Shown here one piece after another: positions 34,383 to 42,181 of a stretch of DNA of 64,000 nt. A program made the position numbers and the translations under genes. The stretch is from Bog-473 sp963821755 (GTDB taxonomy: Bacteria > Actinomycetota > Acidimicrobiia > Acidimicrobiales > RAAP-2). The notes under the pieces were generated by a model. The model searched no databases, had not been told where the DNA came from, and saw only the letters and a list, made by a program, of their open reading frames with translations. Location: the NCBI GenBank assembly GCA_963821755.1, contig CAWGEX010000002.1, positions 496,001 to 560,000 of the forward strand. The letters are read 5' to 3'. The stretch's first letter is position 1, and each line of letters starts with the position of its first letter.

Positions 34383-34973
34383 CTACGACACCGGGCGGTA
34401 CGTGCAGATCTGTACGCCCGTGCCGGCCGTGACGGCTTTGACGAGCTGCATGGGCCGGGCCGTGCCGTCCTCTGGGAAGAACCGCTTGCCGCCGCCGAGC
34501 AGGATCGGCTCGATCAGCAGGATGAGCTCGTCGACCAATCCCTGGGAGAGCAGGGTTTTCACGAGGTTGCCACTGCCCCAGATCAACAGGTCGCCACCGG
34601 CCTGACGGCGCAGCTCTGCGATGTCGGCGACGGCGTCCTCCGGCGACAGCAAGGTCGTGTTGTTCCAAGTCAGGTCGTCCTGCGTCAGCGTCCGTGACGC
34701 AACGTACTTCTTGATCGCGTTCATCTGGTCGGCGTAAGGGTCACCGGCCCGTTCCGGCCACGCCGCCGCCATTCCCTGCCACGTACGTCGGCCGAAAAGC
34801 AGAGCCTCGGCTTTGCCCATCCCCTCGCTGACCGCCGCCCCCATCACCCCGGGGTCGAAGTACGGCATCGACCAGCCACCATTTGCGAAACCCCCGTCGG
34901 TGTCCTCCTCGGCGCCGCCAGGTGCCTGCACCACGCCGTCCAGGCTCATGAACTCGTTGACCACCACTCGCAT
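34383..34973 (-). CDS. dihydrofolate reductase family (RibD C-terminal-like) protein
   Basis: 196 residues from ATG 34973 (MRVVVNEFMSLDGVVQAPGG). RibD_C/DHFR-like fold: LDGVVQAPGG at the start, AEALLFGRRTWQGMAAAWP, YVASRTLTQDDLTWNNTTLL, LRRQAGGDLLIWGSGNLVKTLLSQGLVDELILLIEP and LGGGKRFF. Small actinobacterial members bind NADPH; substrates are usually unknown. Divergent from the GNAT gene across a 419-bp spacer. Confidence 0.85.
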   Translation of the reverse strand: MRVVVNEFMSLDGVVQAPGGAEEDTDGGFANGGWSMPYFDPGVMGAAVSEGMGKAEALLFGRRTWQGMAAAWPERAGDPYADQMNAIKKYVASRTLTQDDLTWNNTTLLSPEDAVADIAELRRQAGGDLLIWGSGNLVKTLLSQGLVDELILLIEPILLGGGKRFFPEDGTARPMQLVKAVTAGTGVQICTYRPVS

Positions 34974-35392
34974 CGCTCTCTCCTCCGTCTCGGGTTCCAA
35001 CTGTTAGACGGGACCAGCCTCGCGAACTCATCGGGGCATTGTCTGGCGAGCTTCGCCTCAGCGCTGCCGCCTGTCCGAGGAAGCCAGGCTCGGTCAGGCG
35101 CCGACACCTTGACACCGCACACCTTGCCCGCCACGGGACTAGTGCCGCGATCGGCAACGTTCGCCCGGTCCCGGTGGAGCACGAACCGCTCCCGAGCCGT
35201 CGATCTGCTCGGCCTTCCCGCTCCTTCATCGAGCCCAATCCCGCGAGATCGAACGTTAAGCGCCGGAGGTCGAAGGTCGGCGTACCGAGCACTGAAGGGC
35301 CCGAGTGCAGAACATCGCTCCCGGCGTCCTGGGTGGGTACACGTCTTCGTGTAGGCGTCTGGGGAACCGAGGTCGGCAATGATCGGAGGGTG
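34974..35392. other. long divergent intergenic region, no recognised gene
   Basis: 419 bp between the DHFR-like gene (reverse) and GNAT gene (forward). Open frames cross it but none resembles a protein I know. GTTAGAC occurs at 35003-35009, but no attC structure is present. GC content looks lower around 35230-35280 than in flanking genes. It may hold gene remnants and two promoters. Confidence 0.5.
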
Positions 35393-36016
35393 ATGATCGA
35401 AACTCGCCGGGCCGACTCGGACGACCTCAGGCCAGCCAGTGAAGTTCTTGGCGAAGCGTTCGCCGACTACCCCTGGACGAGGTGGACGGTTGACCCTGAC
35501 GATCACAAGGCGCGAATCACTCGACTCCAGTTTCTGGCTCTTGAGAACCTGGGCATGGCTTTCGGCGAGGTGTGGCTGAGCAGTCTTGACAGCACGGTCC
35601 AGTCAGTCGCAGTGTGGATGGACAGCGCCGTTCCGGTCCCCTCGTCGGTTCATCACGCCATGGATGCTGCTGTTGCGCACCTGGAAGGGTCCCGCCACGA
35701 TGCGTCGCTCGCAGCAGCGCGAGAGATCGAGGGTTGGCGGCCGATCCAGCGTCACTTCACTCTCGCCGTCCTCGGCACTGCGCCGGCGAAGCAACGAGAG
35801 GGCCTGGGCGGTCGGACGTTGGTGCCGGGCCTGGCCGCTGCCGACCGAGAAGGTGCCGGGTCATTCCTCGAGACGTCGTCGGTGTCGAACCTCGCCTTCT
35901 ATTCGACCTTCGGCTTCGAGGCAATCGGCCACAGGCGTCTTCGGGGCGGTGGCCCTGATGTCTGGGCAATGTTCCGCAAGCCCTTGCCCGACAGCGGCAG
36001 GTCTCCTGCCGCCTAA
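35393..36016 (+). CDS. GNAT family N-acetyltransferase
   Basis: 207 residues from ATG 35393. GNAT fold: MIETRRADSDDLRPASEVLGEAF at the start; motif A LAVLGTAPAKQREGLGGRTL (the Q-x3-G-x-G acetyl-CoA pyrophosphate loop) and GSFLETSSVSNLAFYSTFGFEAIGHRRL at the end. The middle (SVAVWMDSAVPVPSSVHHAMDAA) matches the subgroup fused to a substrate-positioning helix. Substrate unknown. A T7 run lies at 36091 downstream. Confidence 0.85.
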   Translation: MIETRRADSDDLRPASEVLGEAFADYPWTRWTVDPDDHKARITRLQFLALENLGMAFGEVWLSSLDSTVQSVAVWMDSAVPVPSSVHHAMDAAVAHLEGSRHDASLAAAREIEGWRPIQRHFTLAVLGTAPAKQREGLGGRTLVPGLAAADREGAGSFLETSSVSNLAFYSTFGFEAIGHRRLRGGGPDVWAMFRKPLPDSGRSPAA

Positions 36017-36090
36017 CCGAACATCCATCCTGCGCCAGCGACGAACGCGACGGGCGATCCGGGAACGGCGCAAGAATCGGCGATCTGCTC

Positions 36091-36097
36091 TTTTTTT
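36091..36097. other. T7 run in convergent spacer
   Basis: Seven Ts in the 132-bp spacer between the convergent GNAT and SRPBCC genes. The sequence before it (CGGCGCAAGAATCGGCG) pairs weakly at best, so a Rho-independent terminator is possible but not convincing. Confidence 0.25.
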
Positions 36098-36148
36098 GGC
36101 TACTCGATGGGTGACCGTCAAACAGCGCAAACGTCTCCGGTCGCGGCG

Positions 36149-36628
36149 CTAGGTCGCGGAGCCGTCGATGCGGCTGGAGCCTTCGACCGCTTGGGCCAAG
36201 CTGGCCAACGTCGCGGCCATCTCCCCTTTGGCGTGCGCCCCGTCGTGCACACCCACGGGCCGACCCATCGCCCGCATCCAGCGCTTGCGGTGGTCGCCCC
36301 ACGACTCGGTGACCTGGCACCCGCCCTCGATGTCCTTGAACTCGTACCGCCAGTTGGCGATGGCCGCCGGGCCCATCGAGATGGCGATCTCGAAGACCTT
36401 TCCGGGCTCGCACTCGACCACCGTGGCCGTGGTCTTCCATCGGCGGAACCCGTTCTTGTTCAAACCCGAGAAGATGGCTCCGGGTGCCGGCCCCGTGGCG
36501 CCCTTGATCCACTTGCCACCGACATTCTCCGGCGAGAATTCGCCCATGCGTGGAAGGTCGGAGACCAGCTCCCACACCGTCTTGGCCGGCGCGGCGATGT
36601 CACGGGTCTCGACGACTGGATACGTCAT
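36149..36628 (-). CDS. SRPBCC (START/polyketide cyclase-like) family protein
   Basis: 159 residues from ATG 36628 (MTYPVVETRDIAAPAKTVWELVSDLPRMGEFSPEN). Helix-grip fold signs: IAAPAKTVWELVSD, GAIFSGLNKNGFRRWKTTATVVECEPGKVFEIAI and WRYEFKDIEGGCQVTESW. These proteins bind hydrophobic ligands in a deep cavity; the ligand is unknown. Starts 9 bp from a 21-bp direct-repeat array and is divergent from the class II aldolase. Confidence 0.85.
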   Translation of the reverse strand: MTYPVVETRDIAAPAKTVWELVSDLPRMGEFSPENVGGKWIKGATGPAPGAIFSGLNKNGFRRWKTTATVVECEPGKVFEIAISMGPAAIANWRYEFKDIEGGCQVTESWGDHRKRWMRAMGRPVGVHDGAHAKGEMAATLASLAQAVEGSSRIDGSAT

Positions 36629-36636
36629 GGCGTGCA

Positions 36637-36703
36637 CGATAGCTGGCCCGAGCAGCCCGATCGCTGGCCCGAGCAGCCCCGATAGCTGGCCCGATCGCTG
36701 CCC
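36637..36703. repeat. 21-22-bp direct repeats in a divergent promoter
   Basis: Three units containing AGCTGGCCCGAGCAG or a close variant (36637-36657, 36658-36679 and 36680-36703). The period equals two helical turns. They lie between the SRPBCC start (36628) and the aldolase start (36785). Confidence 0.8.
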
Positions 36704-36784
36704 AGCCTTGACGCACGAGGCCGCCGATGCCAATTTCATGGGTACACGTCGGCGGCAAGTGCCGCCATCACGATCGGGGTCTCC

Positions 36785-37585
36785 ATGGCCATCACCACCG
36801 GAAGAACGCTCGCTCAGGGTCAGCAAGACCTGATCTCGCTCAGTCCTCCCGTCTTCGACAACATCGACGACGAGCGACAGCACCGTAAGCAACGACTGGC
36901 CGGCGCCCTGCGCCTCTTTGGTCGCTTCGGTTTCTCAGAAGGAGTGGCCGGCCACATCACCGCCCGTGACCCCGAACGGCTTGACCACTTCTGGGTCAAC
37001 CCGTTCGGGATGAGCTTCCGCCACGTCAAGGTGTCCGACCTGATTCTGGTCAACCACGAGGGCGAGGTGGTCGAGGGAAACCGTCCCGTCAACCCGGCCG
37101 CCTTTGCCATCCACTCGGCTGTCCATGCGGCCCGGCCCGACGTCGTTGCGGCGGCACACGCCCATTCCATTTACGGCAAGGCCTGGTCCTCGCTCGGGCG
37201 ACAGCTCGACCCGATTACTCAAGATGCCTGTGTCTTCTTCGAAGACCACACCGTCTGTAGCGAGGGCGGTGGGGCCATCGTGCTCGAAGAGGCGGCCGCC
37301 AAGGCGCTGGCCGCCAGTCTGGGACCACACAAGGCCACCATCCATCGCAACCACGGCCTGTTCACCGTGGGACAGACCGTCGACGAGGCGGCCTGGTGGT
37401 TCATCACCATGGAGCGCTCCTGCCAGGCGCAACTCCTGGCCGAAGCGGCCGGTACGCCTCTCCTGATCGACGACGAGGGAGCGCGCTACACCCGTGACCG
37501 CACGGGGTACCCGATGGCCGGGTGGTTCTCCTTCAAGCCATTGTGGGACGAGATCGTGCTGAGCGATCCCGACCTCTTCGACTGA
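36785..37585 (+). CDS. class II aldolase/adducin family protein
   Basis: 266 residues. Zinc and catalytic motifs of class II aldolases: GVAGHITARDPE, NPFGMSFRHVKVSDLILVNHEGEV, AFAIHSAVHAARPDVVAAAHAHSIYGKAWSS (HAH) and ATIHRNHGLFTVGQTVDEAAWWF (second His). The subgroup with the IHSAVHAARPDVxAAAH motif is common in actinobacteria as a fuculose-aldolase-like protein. Substrate unknown. Confidence 0.88.
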   Translation: MAITTGRTLAQGQQDLISLSPPVFDNIDDERQHRKQRLAGALRLFGRFGFSEGVAGHITARDPERLDHFWVNPFGMSFRHVKVSDLILVNHEGEVVEGNRPVNPAAFAIHSAVHAARPDVVAAAHAHSIYGKAWSSLGRQLDPITQDACVFFEDHTVCSEGGGAIVLEEAAAKALAASLGPHKATIHRNHGLFTVGQTVDEAAWWFITMERSCQAQLLAEAAGTPLLIDDEGARYTRDRTGYPMAGWFSFKPLWDEIVLSDPDLFD

Positions 37586-37618
37586 CATCGGCCCGCGGCC
37601 CCGTGCCAACCTGGGGCC

Positions 37619-38308
37619 ATGGACCTAAGGGAGCTCCTCCATATCGAGGGCGTCGAAGAAGAGTGTGACCTTCGCTCCACGGTGGGGTTCATGGCCCTAC
37701 ACGGCGGATCCCAGGACCGGGGCACGGATCTGATAGCCCGCCGGGCCGCTGACCTGTGCGGCGCCTCCTTCTACGCCATCGTCCAGCCCCCGTGGCTCCG
37801 GGTGCACCTCACGTCGCGCCTTCACGACCCGGAGCACTCGACGGCCTTCCGCCGATTCCTGGCCCACGTCCGCGTGGCCATCTCGGTGCACGGTTTCGGC
37901 CGGGACAGCTTCGCCCTGTGGGTTGATCCAGCCCGCGGCCTGGTCATCGACGCGTACGGGCCCGCCGTCCGCGATGGCCAGAAGGACCCGCTCACCGGGA
38001 TCATCGTGGGAGGCCTGCATGCTGGGTTGGTGGATCAGGCGCGCACGCTCCTGAGCGCGCGGTGCCCGGGCTTCCACGTGGCCGACGAGCGACTACGGCT
38101 GGGCTTCCATCCGAAGAACCCGGTGAACCTCCCGCCGGAGAAGGGCGTGCAGATTGAGCTGCCACCGGGTCTGCGGGGCATCGGGGCCTACGGGGAACGC
38201 CTGACCCCAGACGATGCCGCCGTCCCGAGCGGGTTGATTACCGCCCTCGTCGAACTGGCAAGGGGCGCCGCACGAACGGGCTCGACGACCGCCTCGGCGC
38301 CCACCTGA
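37619..38308 (+). CDS. poly-gamma-glutamate hydrolase family protein (phage-related type)
   Basis: 229 residues from ATG 37619. Matches the zinc-dependent gamma-PGA hydrolase/phage replication-like family: VGFMALHGGSQDRGTDLIARRAADLCGASFYAIVQP (HGG and E/D zinc ligands), LRVHLTSRLHDPEHSTAFRRFL and VAISVHGFGRDSFALWV (second HG). Phage members degrade capsule polyglutamate; actinobacterial chromosomal ones are uncharacterised. Cytosolic (no signal peptide). C-terminal 20 residues are low-complexity. Confidence 0.78.
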   Translation: MDLRELLHIEGVEEECDLRSTVGFMALHGGSQDRGTDLIARRAADLCGASFYAIVQPPWLRVHLTSRLHDPEHSTAFRRFLAHVRVAISVHGFGRDSFALWVDPARGLVIDAYGPAVRDGQKDPLTGIIVGGLHAGLVDQARTLLSARCPGFHVADERLRLGFHPKNPVNLPPEKGVQIELPPGLRGIGAYGERLTPDDAAVPSGLITALVELARGAARTGSTTASAPT

Positions 38309-38359
38309 GCCCGACGGCGCCGGCCGTAGGCCCCGCGCGGACCTGATTGCGACAGGAAT

Positions 38360-38373
38360 AAGAACCTGTTCTA
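38360..38373 (+). promoter_or_regulatory. KstR-like operator (13 of 14 consensus)
   Basis: AAGAACCTGTTCTA against TnnAACnnGTTnnA; only the first base differs, and AGAAC-CT-GTTCT is a perfect inverted repeat. It lies 10 bp before the ATG of the FadD19-like ligase, so bound repressor would block initiation. Confidence 0.6.
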
Positions 38374-38383
38374 ATCTCGCTCA

Positions 38384-40009
38384 ATGGAAGCCAACCTCGC
38401 CGACCTGTTCGAGGCCGCTGTCGACGCCTATCCCGAGCGGGAGAATCTGGTGGCCAACGGGGAGCGCCGCACCTACGCCGAGATGGAAGCCCGGGCCAAC
38501 CGGCTGGCCCACCACCTGGCGGCCCAGGGCATCGGTCCGGGCGACCACGTCGGTATCTACGCCTACAACAGCGTCGAATGGGTGGAGACCGCCTGGGCCG
38601 TCTTCAAGCTGCGGGCCGTCTGGATCAACATCAACTACCGCTACGTCAAAGAGGAGCTGCGCTACCTCCTGACCAACGCCGACCTCAAGGCCCTGGTGCA
38701 CCAGCGTGAGTTCTCCCCCCTGGTGGGCGCCCTGCTACCCGATCTGCCCCAACTCCGTCACATCCTGATCATCGAGGACGGGACCGACCTCCCGAACTCC
38801 ACCCCCGATGCCCGCAACTACGAGGACGCTCTGGCGGCCCAGTCGCCCGAGCGTGACTTCGGCCCCCGTTCGGGCGACGACCTCTACATCCTCTACACCG
38901 GTGGGACCACCGGCATGCCCAAGGGTGTGGTCTGGCGTCACCAGGACGTCTTCTATGCACTGGGGGGCGGTACCGACCCCGTCACCAACACGCGGATCGA
39001 GGACCCGGGGGTCATGGCAGCCAGCGGCGCCGCCGGGTCCGGGGTGCACCTCCCGGTGGCGCCCCTCATGCACGGGGCCACCCAGTGGGCTGTGATGGGG
39101 CGCAGCTTCGTCGGCTCGAAAATCGTCCTGATGGCCAAGTTCGACCCCCACGACGTGTGGGACCTGGTGGAGAAGGAAGGAGTCAACTCGGTCATGATCA
39201 CCGGGGACGCCATGGGCAAACCGTTGATCGAATCCCTCGATGACGTCGGCACCACCCATGACCTCTCCTCCCTCGTCGCCGTGGTCTCCTCCGCCGCGCT
39301 GTTCAGCGCACCGGTCAAGGACCAGTTCTTCGAACGCCTGCCCAACCTCGTGATCACCGACGCCATCGGGTCCTCGGAAGGCGGCAACAACGGGATGACC
39401 GTCGTCACGCCGGGAAACACGGCCATGAAGAGCGGCCCGACCGTGCACCTACTCGGCCAGACCGTCGTCTTCGACGAGGACCTCAACCCGGTCGAGCCGG
39501 GCTCGGGTGTGATCGGCAAGATCGCCCGCTCGGGCGACATCCCGCAGGGTTACTACAACGACCCCAAGAAGACAGCGGAGGTCTTCATCACGGTGCGGGG
39601 CACGCGCTACGTCATGCCGGGTGACTACGCCACCGTCGAATCCGACGGTTCGATCACCCTGCTCGGACGCGGCTCGATCGTCATCAATTCGGGCGGCGAG
39701 AAGATCTTCCCCGAAGAGGTGGAGTCCGCCGTGCGCTCGCACCCCGACGTGATGGACGCCATCGTGTGCGGCGCGCCGGACGAACGCTGGGGCCAGACCG
39801 TGGCTGCCATCATCCAGCCCCGGGTCGGCCACGAGGCGCCGTCGCTCGAGAGCATCCAGGAGCACTGCCGCGCCGCCATCGCTGGCTACAAGCTGCCGCG
39901 CCGGCTCCACGTGGTGGACGTGGTCGAGCGCTCGCCCAGCGGGAAGCCGGACTACACCTGGGCCACCTCCATCGTGACCGCGGCCGATGCCGCCACCAGT
40001 GCCACTTGA
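38384..40009 (+). CDS. acyl-CoA synthetase, FadD19-like (steroid side-chain type)
   Basis: 541 residues from ATG 38384. AMP-binding core: GDDLYILYTGGTTGMPKGVVWRHQD, LPVAPLMHGATQWAVMGRSFVG, VVSSAALFSAPVKDQF, ITDAIGSSEGG, LGRGSIVINSGGEKIFPEEVE and RSPSGKPDYTWATSI. The PPMIHGATQ-like and ITDAIGSSEGG motifs resemble mycobacterial FadD19, which activates C27/C26 steroid side-chain acids. A KstR-like operator lies just upstream, supporting a sterol role. The exact substrate is inferred. Confidence 0.85.
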   Translation: MEANLADLFEAAVDAYPERENLVANGERRTYAEMEARANRLAHHLAAQGIGPGDHVGIYAYNSVEWVETAWAVFKLRAVWININYRYVKEELRYLLTNADLKALVHQREFSPLVGALLPDLPQLRHILIIEDGTDLPNSTPDARNYEDALAAQSPERDFGPRSGDDLYILYTGGTTGMPKGVVWRHQDVFYALGGGTDPVTNTRIEDPGVMAASGAAGSGVHLPVAPLMHGATQWAVMGRSFVGSKIVLMAKFDPHDVWDLVEKEGVNSVMITGDAMGKPLIESLDDVGTTHDLSSLVAVVSSAALFSAPVKDQFFERLPNLVITDAIGSSEGGNNGMTVVTPGNTAMKSGPTVHLLGQTVVFDEDLNPVEPGSGVIGKIARSGDIPQGYYNDPKKTAEVFITVRGTRYVMPGDYATVESDGSITLLGRGSIVINSGGEKIFPEEVESAVRSHPDVMDAIVCGAPDERWGQTVAAIIQPRVGHEAPSLESIQEHCRAAIAGYKLPRRLHVVDVVERSPSGKPDYTWATSIVTAADAATSAT

Positions 40010-40661
40010 ACTGACCGACCTATTGGCCGGCCGGGCCCTCGGCGGCGGGCCTCACTCCGATCTTCCACTCGCCGCCCTCACCATGGAATTGCAGCGCGGC
40101 GTCATGGGCGACCTGGCCACCTTTCCCGAGTTGGCCGTCGCGGCCGAGGATCGCGGGATTGTGCCCGTCGCTGCCCGACTGCTCACGTCCTTCCGCCGGC
40201 ACCATCTCGCCGTCATGCACTGCACGGCCCAGTTCCGGGCCGATCGGGCGGGCACCGTCGCCAATACGCCACTCCACAGCGCCGTGCTGCGGCGGCCCGA
40301 GCACCTCCTGGAGGGGACGCCGGCGGTCGAGTTGGTGCCCGGACTGGGGGCGGAGGCCACCGACCATGTGTCCGCCCGCCGCCACGGCGTGTCCCCGTTC
40401 ACCGGGACCACGCTCCACACGACCTTGGAGCATCTCGGCGTCCGGGTGCTGGTGGTGACCGGCGTCTCGGTCAATGTGGGAATCATCGGGCTCTGCATCG
40501 AGGCCGTGAACCTCGGCTACCAGGTGGTGGTCGCCTCCGACGCCGTGGTGGGCGTGCCCCTCGACTATGCCGATGCGGCGATGGAGCACACCCTCGCGCT
40601 GGTGGCCAGGGTGAGCACCGTCGACGAGATCGTCGATGCCCTCGACATCCTCACGCGATGA
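39987..40661 (+). CDS. isochorismatase/cysteine-hydrolase fold protein lacking the nucleophile
   Basis: 224 residues, start overlapping the ligase end (ATG 39987; GTG 39999 also possible). Isochorismatase-like Rossmann fold with FPELAVAAEDRG, AVMHCTAQFRAD, VELVPGLGAEATD and VTGVSVNVGIIGLCIEAVNLGYQVVVASDAV. The catalytic Cys normally in the TxxCV motif is replaced (SVNVGII), and the usual N-terminal Asp is Glu in TMELQ. Such variants are known in actinobacteria and may be non-hydrolytic. Downstream of FadD, so a thioester-related role is possible. Confidence 0.75.
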   Translation: MPPPVPLELTDLLAGRALGGGPHSDLPLAALTMELQRGVMGDLATFPELAVAAEDRGIVPVAARLLTSFRRHHLAVMHCTAQFRADRAGTVANTPLHSAVLRRPEHLLEGTPAVELVPGLGAEATDHVSARRHGVSPFTGTTLHTTLEHLGVRVLVVTGVSVNVGIIGLCIEAVNLGYQVVVASDAVVGVPLDYADAAMEHTLALVARVSTVDEIVDALDILTR

Positions 40662-40668
40662 TGCAGTC

Positions 40669-41229
40669 ATGCCATCGGGCCGACTGCTCCTCCTGACCGG
40701 GTCGCCCGGCTGCGGCAAGACGACCATCGCCCCCCTGGTCGCCGACCACGAGCCGCTCTCCGCCTGTCTGGACCTGGACTGGTTCTTCGCCAAGCTCCGC
40801 CGGGGCGCCATTGAGCCCTGGCGGGAGGAAGCGCACCGGCAGAATCGCGTGGTCCTGTCCGCCGCCGCCTCGGCCGTGGCCACCTTCTCAGCCGGGGGCT
40901 ACTTCACGGTGGCCGAGGGCATCCTCTTCCCCACCATGGTCGACCTCTTCGTCACGGCCTGTGAACCGCTCGGGATCGATCTCCATTACGCCGTCCTGCG
41001 CGCCCCGCTCCCCGTGGTGCTCTCGCGGGTGCAGTCCCGCACCTTCGAACCCGAGCACAAGGGGGCGTTGTCGGACGAGTCTGTGGTCGATGACCTCTGG
41101 ACCCAGTTCGAGCGGCACGGTGTGGCGGCACGCCACTGCGTCGATGCCGGCGACCAATCCCCCGACCTCATCGCCGACGAGATCTACCGACGTTGGGAGA
41201 ACGGCCAGTTCCGGCTCCTCGCTGACTGA
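40669..41229 (+). CDS. P-loop kinase/AAA-like small ATP-binding protein
   Basis: 186 residues from ATG 40669. Walker A GSPGCGKTTIAPLV at residues 10-22; an Asp-containing LDLDWFFAKLRRGAIEPWREEA follows, and GYFTVAEGILFP is Walker B-like. It resembles chloramphenicol-phosphotransferase/shikimate-kinase-type P-loop kinases (AAA_33). Substrate unknown. Same strand as the cysteine-hydrolase-like gene, 7 nt after its stop. Confidence 0.8.
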   Translation: MPSGRLLLLTGSPGCGKTTIAPLVADHEPLSACLDLDWFFAKLRRGAIEPWREEAHRQNRVVLSAAASAVATFSAGGYFTVAEGILFPTMVDLFVTACEPLGIDLHYAVLRAPLPVVLSRVQSRTFEPEHKGALSDESVVDDLWTQFERHGVAARHCVDAGDQSPDLIADEIYRRWENGQFRLLAD

Positions 41230-41267
41230 GTCACGCCGAGTCACCCCGGTTCATCCCGGGTAACGGA

Positions 41268-41729
41268 TCACGACTCCGGTCGTGGCACCAACGAGACCAC
41301 CTTCAATTCTCGATCGGTCAATTGCTGATAGCTGCCCCATCCCTTGTAGTGCCCGATCAGCCGGGGCCACATGTCCGCCTTCGCGTCGCCGGTGAGGACG
41401 TGGGCATCGGCCCGGTACTTTCGCCGGCCGACCTGCACCTCGACGGCCGGCGTGGCCAAGAGGTTCAAGATCCAGGCTGGTGGTTGAGGCCGCCCCCCGT
41501 TTGATCCGACCACCACGAAGTTCGAACCATCTGGCATGTACAAGAGGGGGTGCGTTCGTTGCTGACCCGTCCTGCGACCCACCGTGGTCAACAGCAATAT
41601 GGGTCCGGCCATCGTGCGATGCCCAATCACCCCGCCCGTCCATCGATACAGGAAGCAGTGGACCCGGTAGGAGGGGCGCCCGACCACACGGTCGAACCAC
41701 ACCGTGATCGTGGCCAGCACGGCGCCCAT
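41268..41729 (-). CDS. nitroreductase-family deazaflavin-dependent oxidoreductase
   Basis: 153 residues from ATG 41729 (MGAVLATITVWFDRVVG). Ddn-type F420 split barrel: ILLLTTVGRRTGQQRTHPLLYMPDGSNFVVVGSNGG, PAWILNLLATPAVEVQVGRRKYRADAHVL and MWPRLIGHYKGWGSYQQL. The N-terminal amphipathic helix is typical of membrane-associated members. Divergent from the GntR regulator. Confidence 0.88.
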   Translation of the reverse strand: MGAVLATITVWFDRVVGRPSYRVHCFLYRWTGGVIGHRTMAGPILLLTTVGRRTGQQRTHPLLYMPDGSNFVVVGSNGGRPQPPAWILNLLATPAVEVQVGRRKYRADAHVLTGDAKADMWPRLIGHYKGWGSYQQLTDRELKVVSLVPRPES

Positions 41730-41811
41730 CGTAAGTTCTTGCTGCCGATCACCCACGCCCCGCCTCCGCGGCGCCGTGACCGTCACGTGACCCCTGGCAT
41801 TCGGCCTGCCA

Positions 41812-41832
41812 TAGGACTACTATCACTAGGAC
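41812..41832. promoter_or_regulatory. TAGGAC direct repeats before the GntR gene
   Basis: TAGGAC at 41812-41817 and 41827-41832, 15 bp apart, enclosing TACTATCAC; the second copy overlaps the ribosome-site position of the regulator gene. YtrA-type GntR proteins often autoregulate through sites around their own start; this is a candidate. Confidence 0.35.
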
Positions 41833-41833
41833 C

Positions 41834-42181
41834 ATGCTGCGCGTTGCCGTTGACCGTTCCGACCCCGTGCTCCTCCACGACCAGGTGGCGGCGGAGATCC
41901 GCCGGGCCATTGCCGAGGGAGAGGCCGGACCGGGAGAACGCCTCCCCTTGGTCAAGGACATCGCCGCCGTGCTCGGAGTGAACAAGAACACCGTGTTGCG
42001 CGCCATGCACATCCTGCGGGATGAGGGACTGCTGGAGTTCACCAGGGGGCGTGGGATCACGGTGACCGGGACGCCGGAACAGAGCCTTGTGCTGCGGCAC
42101 GTGCGGGAGCTGGTGGAGTTCGCCCGTCATCAGGGTTACCGGCGAGAAGACGTCATCGAGATGATCGCCAGCCTCCCGTGA
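41834..42181 (+). CDS. GntR family transcriptional regulator (YtrA type)
   Basis: 115 residues. N-terminal winged helix: DPVLLHDQVAAEIRRAIAEGEAGPGERLPLVKDIAAVLGVNKNTVLRAMHILRDEGLLEFTRGRGITV. The short two-helix C-terminal part (RELVEFARHQGYRREDVIEMI) is the YtrA-type dimerisation segment without a ligand domain. YtrA relatives usually govern ABC-transporter genes; here the stop overlaps (GTGA) the start of a membrane-anchored propeller-like protein, which is probably its target. Confidence 0.9.
   Translation: MLRVAVDRSDPVLLHDQVAAEIRRAIAEGEAGPGERLPLVKDIAAVLGVNKNTVLRAMHILRDEGLLEFTRGRGITVTGTPEQSLVLRHVRELVEFARHQGYRREDVIEMIASLP

Noticed and set aside
35003..36016. GTTAGAC at 35003 and GCCTAAC at 36010 around the GNAT gene looked like integron cassette (attC) core sites.
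   Set aside because: No partner core site lies within the usual attC distance of either, no integrase is present, and the GCCTAAC overlaps an ordinary stop codon.
36081..36097. T7 run after GATCTGCTC as a Rho-independent terminator.
   Set aside because: No stable stem precedes it.
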